A DNA stretch of 64,000 bases, from positions 2,108,001-2,172,000 of the forward strand of contig JAEUWY010000001.1 of assembly GCA_022059125.1 (NCBI GenBank). Direction: 5' to 3'. The position numbers and the translations under genes were made by a program. This document shows, one piece after another, positions 56,852 through 64,000 of the stretch. The DNA comes from Corynespora cassiicola (Eukaryota > Ascomycota > Dothideomycetes > Pleosporales > Corynesporascaceae). Each line of letters starts with the position of its first letter. The stretch's first letter is position 1. Under the pieces are notes generated by a model. That model worked only from the letters and a program-made list of their open reading frames with translations. It ran no database searches and was not told the origin of the DNA.

Positions 56852-58187
56852 ATGGTCAAGGAGACCAAGCTCTACGATTCACTGAGTAAGTCTGCCGCCG
56901 CCTCTACCCCTCCCTCCGCCCAAGCCTAGCTGCTCTCACTTCGACGCCCAACCAGCTGCGGGACTTTTTTTTTTGCTGACAGTCACCAGGCATATCGCCA
57001 TCGGCCTCCCAAGATGAGATCAAAAAGGCATACCGCAAGGCTGCCCTAAAATACCACCCGGATAAGAACAAGGACAAACCGGATGCTTCCGAGAAATTCA
57101 AAGGTAAGGCTCCGACGGTTCTTTGTTTGTCAAGACTCACTTACTGACTTTTCTTCTTCCCATGCAGAGGTATCACAAGCCTACGAGATCCTGTCCGACC
57201 CCGAGAAACGCAAGATCTATGACCAATACGGCCTCGAGTTCCTGCTGAGAGGCGGAGCACCTCCGCCCGAGGGCGGTGCCGGCCCCGGAGCAACCCCATT
57301 CGAGAACGGCGGTTTCCCCTTTGCAAGCGCAGGTGGCATGCCCGGCGGCGGCGGCGGCGGGGCACGGACATTCCACTTCTCTACCGGTGGTGGCGGACCT
57401 GGCTTCAACTTCTCCAACGCAGAGAGCGTTTTCTCGGAATTTCTCAGGGGCCAAGGCGGCGGCCTAGATGAAGACGACTTTGGAAGCTTCGGAGGCTTCG
57501 GCATGGGCGGTATGCCAGGCGGACTGAACGGCTCAAGGAAGAGAGGTCCTGGTGGAACGAGATTCGATGGTGGACGGAGAGCTCCAACACCCGAAGTCAC
57601 CGTCGTCGAGAAGCCCCTTCCAGTCTCCCTCGAGGAACTATTCAATGGTGCAACGAAGAAGATGAAGATCAAGCGCAAGACATATGACCAGGCCACCGGC
57701 AAGCAAAGCACCCAGGACCGGATCCTCGAGGTGCCCATCAAGAAGGGCCTGAAGGCCGGCAGCAAGATCAAATTCTCAGATGTCGGCGATCAGGTGGAAG
57801 GCGGGACTCAAGATTTGCACTTTGTTGTGTCAGAGGTATGCTCTATTCTACTGAGACCTTGGCAATCAGTCTTCGTGTACTAACTGTCGACAGAAACCGC
57901 ACCCCCTCTTCACTCGCGAAGGCGATGACATCAAGCACACCATCGAACTCGACCTCAAAGAAGCATTGACCGGCTGGCGACGGACTGTTCAGACCATCGA
58001 CGGAAAACAGATTGCTGTCAGTAGCGGTGGACCAACTGGACCGACATTTACGGAGCGCTTCCCGAACCTTGGAATGCCCAAGAGCAAGAAGCCCAACGAG
58101 CGCGGCGATTTTGTCGTTGGTGTTCGCATCAAGTTCCCAACGTCACTCACACCACAACAAAAGGAGCAGATCAAGCAAATCCTATAA
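56852..58187 (+). CDS. Class II (type B) DnaJ/Hsp40 chaperone, 369 aa
   Basis: Four exons: 56852-56885, 56990-57103, 57168-57835 and 57894-58187, all in frame. The N-terminal J domain (residues 5-70) has the HPD motif at 34-36 (KYHPDKN), needed to stimulate Hsp70 ATPase. A Gly/Phe-rich region with a Gly run (about residues 78-185) follows, then two C-terminal substrate-binding barrels ([19 protein letters not shown] onward; late [13 protein letters not shown]). There is no CxxCxGxG zinc finger, so it is type II, like yeast Sis1 and fission yeast Psi1. It likely works in the cytosol/nucleus with Hsp70 in folding and disaggregation. The very small first exon (34 nt) and a first intron with a T9 run near 56966 are the only odd points. 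Confidence 0.94.
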
Positions 58188-59272
58188 ACCCTTCATTACG
58201 ATCGCACAGCAGCGCTCAAACACCTCCACTACATATATACGACCGACCGAAAGCCTGAACACAGGCCGTGTATCTTTCTAGGCTGTTTTATTCCCGCGAC
58301 TTGGGCCTTGCAATTCATTTTTATTACTGGGAAACGGCGCTTAAGCTGAGCGAAAGGCGTTGGAAGGCTTTTGGCCTAGGCAAACTCGGATTTGGACCTT
58401 ATATCTTTTGCCACTACCTATTCTTGCAAATTCTTTCCACACACACTATCCAGCTTCTGGGGAGGCAAATCTTTCTTGGGGACGCAATGAACGAACTGAA
58501 CGGACTATAGACACACGAAGGGGACGAAATGAAATGAAACAATTAACCAGCTGGACCTAGTTAGCACGATTAGAATCAGGATTCAATAATACTTGGCGGT
58601 AGTCTCATATCGGACGCTACATCACCTACGTCATGTGCATAATGTGCATAATGTGCATCTTCTATTGTGATGCTTACGGCCTTGATACTCAGCGGCTAGG
58701 TCTCTCGATCTCGGCCATCTGCACTAACCGGCCTCGTGATGTCATATCCCAATCTATTCTACTCGCAACGTGCTCGGCATGCGGAACTTAACCGGATGGA
58801 CTCGCAGGGTCTGCTATGTAATGAGGTACATGTCTTGATGCCTCGGTTATCAAAAGGACATGGTTCAGGGATTCTCAAAGGATCCATCGCGTGCCTCAGC
58901 TCCTAAACTGTTCGTGCCTCACGTTCCCGACTACGTGCCGAGACAGCACATGTGCAGTAAACACTCGTCCCAGTTACGAAGAGTGAATTGGAATAATAAA
59001 TGGAAGGTATTTCCAGGGGGTTTGATTGCCACGGCACCAGAGAGGAGCTTGTTTGGGGCTTGGAAGAGCTTGTTGGTTGTGCTTATAAGAGTTGGGGCTG
59101 GAGCATGAGCCTTTACACAATACTCGCGATATTTGAACCTTCTTCACTCCAGTTTCTGTATCTTTATTGAATATAGTCATTCGTTGATCGAATTAATATC
59201 CCGCGCTTTGTAGTCGTATATTCATTCTCCCTACTACCTCAACGTCTACCCATCCATCGATCAAAAGAAAGC
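58188..59272. other. Intergenic region before the secreted-protein gene
   Basis: About 1.1 kb. It holds a 9-bp tandem repeat (58633-58659) and moderately A+T-rich DNA. No gene recognised; frames such as 58268-58510 show no family likeness. Confidence 0.55.
58633..58659. repeat. (ATGTGCATA)3 9-bp tandem repeat
   Basis: Three copies, the last ending in C instead of A. Seen directly. Confidence 0.9.
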
Positions 59273-59737
59273 ATGCACCCCACCATCACCACCCTCCTCC
59301 TCACCCTTCCAGCCATCGCAACCGCCCTGCCCCAGCAAACTGTCTCCGGCGACGAAGTAACCGGTACCACCTGCCTCGATCCCTCCATGTACGTCCCAAT
59401 CCCTCCCCTATCTTCCCTCATCCTCACTAACTCCCACGCCCCCAGCAAATTCGACTCCCACTCCACCAACGTCGCCCTCCTCCAAATCTGCGGCGGCATC
59501 GCAGGAACCATCCAAAAGTGTGGTGGAAACCCTGCATCCACGACCGGCGCCTCGGGAACCTCGCTCTTCACGCTCAACGCGACGGATGCCGGGTCCACCA
59601 TCAACGTGTCCAAGGGTAGGTGGGAGCGCTGTATCAAGGCCGCGCAGATTACATGTCCGGAGGGGAGCTTTGAGAGTACATGTCTTGGGGGTGCGACGCC
59701 GAGTGGGGACGTCAAGTTTAGTTTGACCGAGGCGTGA
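59273..59737 (+). CDS. Small secreted six-cysteine protein, 135 aa
   Basis: Two exons, 59273-59388 and 59446-59737, separated by a 57-nt intron with GTACGT donor, CACTAAC branch site and CCCCAG acceptor. The intron length is a multiple of three and its frame is open, so unspliced mRNA would add 19 residues. The N-terminus is a signal peptide (MHPTITTLLLTLPAIATA, cleavage likely after A18). The mature part has six cysteines (34, 54, 64, 101, 109, 118), an even number fitting three disulfides, and no other known motif. It is Thr/Ser/Gly-rich with possible N-glycosylation sites (NAT, NVS). Small secreted Cys-rich proteins of fungi include effectors and surface proteins, but nothing here shows which. 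It is convergent with the P5B ATPase gene, with only 229 bp between stops. Confidence 0.75.
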   Translation: MHPTITTLLLTLPAIATALPQQTVSGDEVTGTTCLDPSMYVPIPPLSSLILTNSHAPSKFDSHSTNVALLQICGGIAGTIQKCGGNPASTTGASGTSLFTLNATDAGSTINVSKGRWERCIKAAQITCPEGSFESTCLGGATPSGDVKFSLTEA

Positions 59738-59966
59738 CAGGAGAACAAAGGGAGAAAGGGGATGTATGCAAAGTTCAAAAATTGTACAATTCTTATATGG
59801 ATTGGCATATCCAGTACATATTGGAGAGAGATAATATTTACGCCACTTTTTCGTCTATAATGCACACTGCTTGGTATCCCAACCAACTCCGACCGTACCG
59901 GAAACCAACCCATCTGCGTTCAGTCCTACATACACATCGTACCCTTCGTGCCATTTTTTCCTTTTC
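59738..59966. other. Short convergent 3' intergenic region
   Basis: 229 bp between two converging stop codons, moderately A+T-rich. It must hold both polyadenylation regions, so overlapping 3' UTRs are likely. Confidence 0.5.
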
Positions 59967-62900
59967 TTAGATGCGCATACTTTCAAGAATCTCCTTGTAT
60001 GCCTTCCTCTTCTTCTTCCACTTGGGATTTATCTTGACTTTGGCGACGCCGATCCATTTGGCCAGTCCCGGGAAGACAAACTTCTCGCTCATGTACGCGA
60101 GGGCAAAGTTGCCAAGGCCCAAGGCCAGGATGAAGACCTTGAATGAGGTGTCCATATATGTGAGCTCCATTAGGTGTACGATCCACTTTGCAGGATCGAA
60201 CAGCATGTAGCCAGTTATGATGAGGGTGATGAGCATGGTGACCACGAATGGCAAGTTCTGCGACATTGGCTGACGGAACGGACGGCCGACACTGAGAACC
60301 ACGGCGGAGAGGATATACTGAAAGCAGGACACAAGGAACAGGGTTGTGTTTTGCGAGTTGAGAGAGTTGGAGTGGTTCTTGTCGACGATTGGTGGGGAAT
60401 ACCATGGCTGCTTTTGAACATACTCAAAGCCAATGGCTTGTATAAGGATGCAGATCACAATCTGACCCAGAAGGGGCGTGAGCACTTTTCGCGATACCAG
60501 GCTGGCAGTCGGTCTCTTGCGTGAGAGCTGCGGGTATGCCCCAGACCATCCCATGAAGATGGCGATGGGAAGAATGAGCAAAAGATCGATAAACAGGAAT
60601 TGAAAATCCCCAAGATTCGAGGCAGATGCATACAGGAAGCTGACAGAGGTGAACTGAATGGCCGAGTACAAACTCATGTACTTAAAGCAGCTGAAGCTCG
60701 TGACAAGCGCGGCTCTGCCTTCTTTGATGACCTGGGGTACGCAGGAAATGTCAAAGACACGACTAGTGAAGGGAGCAGCGACGGAGGCCTCAGCTTCGGA
60801 TAGCGAAATACCGACATCAGCAGCCTTCAGAGCGCCACAGTCGTTGGCACCATCACCGCAGAATCCGCAGCAATAATCGATGCTCTGGAGCTTCTCGACC
60901 AATTCGTGCTTTTCGTCCGGTGACATGCGAGCAAATACCTGACCGCAAACGAGCATTTCGCGCAAAACCTTTTCGGATGCAAAGTCGATGATCCAGCGGA
61001 ATACATCGCCACTGACTGCAAGAGAGTAATTTCGCAGATTGGAAATGTCGTAGGGCAGTGAGACATCAGCTTCCGGTGGTGGGGGTAGAGGCTTGAGGGT
61101 GTTCTCATCTAGCTTGAACATTGGGTCGTCAACGCTCTCCCAGCAAAGTCTGGCCAAGGCCGTGCGCGAATCCCCTTCGACAAAGTGCGGTACAAAGCAA
61201 TGTGCTGTCTTGTTGATCAAGCTGCATTCGCGCGCAACGCTGATCGCCGTGAGGATATTATCTCCCGTGCACATTACCTTGCGGATGTTTGCCCTCTCAA
61301 GCTCTTCGATGACAGGCGTAGTGCTTGGCTTAAGCTTGTTCTCGAAGATAATAAAACCAGCAAAGTCGAGGTTGCTCTCGGCTTCCTCTCGTTTCATCTT
61401 TTGGACCTTGAGCCAATTGAGCTTGTTGATGGTCTTTGTTGCGCATGCGATAACGCGGTAGCCTTTGTGAGTGTAGAAGCTGAGCAATTCCTCGTAGTCT
61501 GCTGGAAAGCTTTCCGGGCGACAAATATCCTTCATGCACTCTGGGGCACCCTTGACGTAGATTTGTCCACTCTTTGAACCGAATTGGCGCACGACTACGC
61601 TTGCTCTCCTAAGCTGCGAGACGAATTCGAACGACTTTAATACGCCGAGCTCTACAGGCTTTCTGTCGGCATCATCTTCGCGGTCATCAATGTCGTATTC
61701 TCTTCCCGGAGGTGGCCTTGCAACCGAAGGTGACAGTTTCTGTTCAGCATCGTCGTCACCCGCAGCAGATCGCTGTTCGCCTTCTTCGAAAGTCCATCCA
61801 GTAAAGTTGAACATTTTAACGTCCAGTGGGTCGCCCACAAGTTCGTCGTCGATAAGGCGCAACGAATGGCAGGTTGCCATTGTGTACAGAATGGCCTTGT
61901 GGATAGAATAGTCAGTCGTTGGGTCACGGTCATAAGGCGAACTCGGGAGAACGTCTCCTGTCTCTGTGAGAATATCGCTGAACCGGTCAGACGGTCGCTG
62001 AACAACGCGAACGCCCAGGACATCCAATCCCTCTTCAGTCAGTGTGCCAGTCTTGTCAAAACAAACTACATCCAATTTACCGCCAACATTGACTCTTTGA
62101 GGGCTGATGCAGAAAATTTGCTTCTGCTTCAGACGTCCCAAAGCAAAATTGGTTCCAATAGTGAGTGTTGCTGGCAGAGCAGGGGGGACGACGATGGTGA
62201 TTAGATCAAGAGCACGGACGACGATGAGATGCCATGCCAGGCCGAGATGTACAAAGTTGATGAACGAGACCACGAAACCGACCATAGCAATACAAGCCAT
62301 GACGGAGATATAGCGAAAGGAATCGCGATAGAACTTGAAGCCAGATGGCTTGGGAAAGAGCATGGATCGAACCAAGGCACCTTTCGTTGTGTTGAAACCA
62401 GTCCTCACCACCATGGCTAGTGCAGCTGCTTCCTCGTCCAGATCATCATGTGGCCGTCGTGCACGAATGATTTTGGTTCCACAGAAAAGCAAGTGCCTTG
62501 CGACTTCTGGACGAATGGTCGAGGCACTGAGGTCAAGCAGCTCTAGCGAATCGTTTGTTACCGGGACCTTAGACACAGGGACCGACTCTCCTGTGAGCAT
62601 GCTCTCGTTGACTATACAGTCACCAGATAGAAGCAAGCTATCGCAAGGCAGCTGAGTCAGGGAAGGATCTGTAACTTCATAGACATCTCCTGGAACAAGC
62701 TCGCCCGACTCTACATGCTTCCAAAATCCGTTGCGAAGCACACGTACTTCGCATTCGAATCGAGAGACATCCCGCAAGCGTTTCATGGTAGCTTTTGTCT
62801 CGACAAGTGTGGTGGTAATGCTGACAACAGAGATGATAAAAATGCAAGCAGCGTAGTAATAGTATTCGTCGAGGGACCATAGGATAAGGCTGGCAATCTG

Positions 62901-63935
62901 GAAGACGTAAAAAGGGTGGAAGGCTTCGTCCACCAGCAACTGGCCGATGGATTTCTCAGCAATGTCAATAACATTTTTACCGAACACAAGCTCTCGGTAA
63001 TCTCTCTCTTCAATGTCGAGCCCTTCGCGAAGAGCAGTGACGTCTGTCCAAGCCGGATCTCTCCAAGTGTTCGCTACAACGAATTTGTCCTTGATCGGAT
63101 GATAACAGAATCGGATGTATCTGTAGTCCAGGCAGCATAACTGTTTGATGATGGGGTCCAAATCCTCATCGTAGTCCATTCGGTGGGTCTTTTCAGGGTC
63201 TCCGAAGACTGTTGATAGCGAGCGACCGTATATTTGCCGGTCTACATTCTGAATCGCAAACTCTCCCCACTGGTTTTCAATGACGACCCAGTCGCATTCT
63301 TTCAATGGCGTAGCTCGTCCTGTTAGTGCTACTTTCCAACGAGGTAGCCATCGGAACAGGAGCCATGCCAAGCCGGCAGTTGCCAGACAAATGACCACAT
63401 ATGCGGCGAATCCAATGGCCGAAGTCTTGAAGCCAGCGACCACGATGGTAAGATCTTCGGTAAGAATATATATTTTCTGGCTCGTTCGGCGTCCTCCCCA
63501 GCCGTGTCCTGAGCCAGCACTCGAAGTCGAGGTGCGCCTGCGCAGCAAAGGCGCATCGACCGACCTTCTGCTTGAGTATCCTGACGACTTCCTCCTCCTG
63601 GATGGCGGCGAAGGTGATACACCCGCCTCCAGGTCATCCAGATCATCCAGGCCATTTGCATAGCCATCGTATTCGATGTCGCCATACTCGTCGGCTATAG
63701 CCTCCTCTTCCACGCCTTCCTCGGAATCGCGATCCTCATCGTAGTATGTAAAGCTCGTGGTCGAATCGGCACGCGCGCGTCGACGGTGGGCAAAAGAGGA
63801 TACGCTCGTCGGGACGCTCTCGGACATGGGACCGGCGAAAACCTGGATTTTGGACGTCAGCCGATGTCCAGGCGCGGGGCCATGCATGGGGCGGAGCTCA
63901 ATCACCTCATCCTGAGCCATCTCCACGTCAGACAT
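59967..63935 (-). CDS. ypk9: P5B-type P-type ATPase (Ypk9/ATP13A2-like), 1322 aa
   Basis: A single long exon. The N-terminus is hydrophilic and Ser/Arg/Asp-rich (about residues 1-160), then one hydrophobic segment region (about 170-200). The P-type core follows: actuator loop with MLTGESVPVSK, membrane segment with PPALP at about residues 584-588, phosphorylation motif DKTGTLTEEG with D627, nucleotide-binding domain (VKGAPECMKDI), and hinge CGDGANDCGALKAADVG. Four to six further helices complete the C-terminus. PPALP rather than PPELP marks subfamily P5B. The family includes yeast vacuolar Ypk9 and human lysosomal ATP13A2, a polyamine exporter from the lysosome lumen, so a vacuolar polyamine or metal-tolerance role is inferred. 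The absence of introns in a 4-kb gene is notable beside its intron-rich neighbours. Start is ATG 63935. Confidence 0.95.
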   Translation of the reverse strand: MSDVEMAQDEVIELRPMHGPAPGHRLTSKIQVFAGPMSESVPTSVSSFAHRRRARADSTTSFTYYDEDRDSEEGVEEEAIADEYGDIEYDGYANGLDDLDDLEAGVSPSPPSRRRKSSGYSSRRSVDAPLLRRRTSTSSAGSGHGWGGRRTSQKIYILTEDLTIVVAGFKTSAIGFAAYVVICLATAGLAWLLFRWLPRWKVALTGRATPLKECDWVVIENQWGEFAIQNVDRQIYGRSLSTVFGDPEKTHRMDYDEDLDPIIKQLCCLDYRYIRFCYHPIKDKFVVANTWRDPAWTDVTALREGLDIEERDYRELVFGKNVIDIAEKSIGQLLVDEAFHPFYVFQIASLILWSLDEYYYYAACIFIISVVSITTTLVETKATMKRLRDVSRFECEVRVLRNGFWKHVESGELVPGDVYEVTDPSLTQLPCDSLLLSGDCIVNESMLTGESVPVSKVPVTNDSLELLDLSASTIRPEVARHLLFCGTKIIRARRPHDDLDEEAAALAMVVRTGFNTTKGALVRSMLFPKPSGFKFYRDSFRYISVMACIAMVGFVVSFINFVHLGLAWHLIVVRALDLITIVVPPALPATLTIGTNFALGRLKQKQIFCISPQRVNVGGKLDVVCFDKTGTLTEEGLDVLGVRVVQRPSDRFSDILTETGDVLPSSPYDRDPTTDYSIHKAILYTMATCHSLRLIDDELVGDPLDVKMFNFTGWTFEEGEQRSAAGDDDAEQKLSPSVARPPPGREYDIDDREDDADRKPVELGVLKSFEFVSQLRRASVVVRQFGSKSGQIYVKGAPECMKDICRPESFPADYEELLSFYTHKGYRVIACATKTINKLNWLKVQKMKREEAESNLDFAGFIIFENKLKPSTTPVIEELERANIRKVMCTGDNILTAISVARECSLINKTAHCFVPHFVEGDSRTALARLCWESVDDPMFKLDENTLKPLPPPPEADVSLPYDISNLRNYSLAVSGDVFRWIIDFASEKVLREMLVCGQVFARMSPDEKHELVEKLQSIDYCCGFCGDGANDCGALKAADVGISLSEAEASVAAPFTSRVFDISCVPQVIKEGRAALVTSFSCFKYMSLYSAIQFTSVSFLYASASNLGDFQFLFIDLLLILPIAIFMGWSGAYPQLSRKRPTASLVSRKVLTPLLGQIVICILIQAIGFEYVQKQPWYSPPIVDKNHSNSLNSQNTTLFLVSCFQYILSAVVLSVGRPFRQPMSQNLPFVVTMLITLIITGYMLFDPAKWIVHLMELTYMDTSFKVFILALGLGNFALAYMSEKFVFPGLAKWIGVAKVKINPKWKKKRKAYKEILESMRI

Positions 63936-64000
63936 GAAGCTTGCTCTGCCATGGATGTTAGCTTTCGCTCCTTGGGAAACCTTCGGGGTCGGCGCATACT
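63936..64000. other. 5' flank of the P5B ATPase gene, cut by the window end
   Basis: The upstream leader and promoter continue outside the window. Nothing can be said about it. Confidence 0.5.

Overview
The window is nuclear DNA from a filamentous ascomycete (Pezizomycotina). The evidence is short GT-AG introns of about 50-75 nt in most genes, CTAAC/CTGAC-like branch sites, GC-rich coding exons, and a gene set typical of such fungi: alpha-actinin, a Cla4-type PAK kinase, UFD1, CBF5, a P5B ATPase and a LaeA-like methyltransferase. Protein style suggests Dothideomycetes, but that is only an impression. There are no bacterial operons, rRNA genes, CRISPR arrays or intact transposons.

Layout. 1-9.6 kb is gene-free, GC-rich and full of microsatellites; it leads into the leader of a CRIB-domain polarity protein (9667-12374). 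12.4-20.1 kb is again gene-free apart from a tRNA-like remnant near 17.15 kb. 20.1-35.4 kb is a housekeeping block: alpha-actinin (-), a CPA2 cation/proton antiporter (+), a Cla4-type PAK kinase (+), RPF1 (-) and glycyl-tRNA synthetase (+). The last two share a 277-bp divergent promoter.

35.4-47.0 kb looks like an accessory island: a LaeA-like methyltransferase, a small Cys-cluster protein, an 811-aa protein fusing an FAD monooxygenase to a C-terminal multi-pass membrane domain, and two unrecognised proteins set in strikingly A+T-rich DNA. 47.0-64.0 kb is conserved again: LIN1/CD2BP2 (-) divergent from UFD1 (+), a small Myb/SANT-like protein (-), CBF5/dyskerin (+), a class II DnaJ protein (+), a small secreted six-cysteine protein (+) and a P5B ATPase (-), with a 3.4-kb gene-poor stretch at 51.1-54.5 kb.

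How genes may work together. Two proteins carry Cdc42/Rac-binding CRIB motifs (the CRIB protein and the PAK kinase), and alpha-actinin acts on the actin that such signalling organises. RPF1, CBF5 and GlyRS serve ribosome production and translation. LIN1 serves the U5 snRNP; UFD1 and the DnaJ protein serve protein quality control. The monooxygenase/membrane fusion is the best candidate for unusual biochemistry. Exon coordinates were worked out by hand from reading frame, splice signals and family expectation, with no transcript data.
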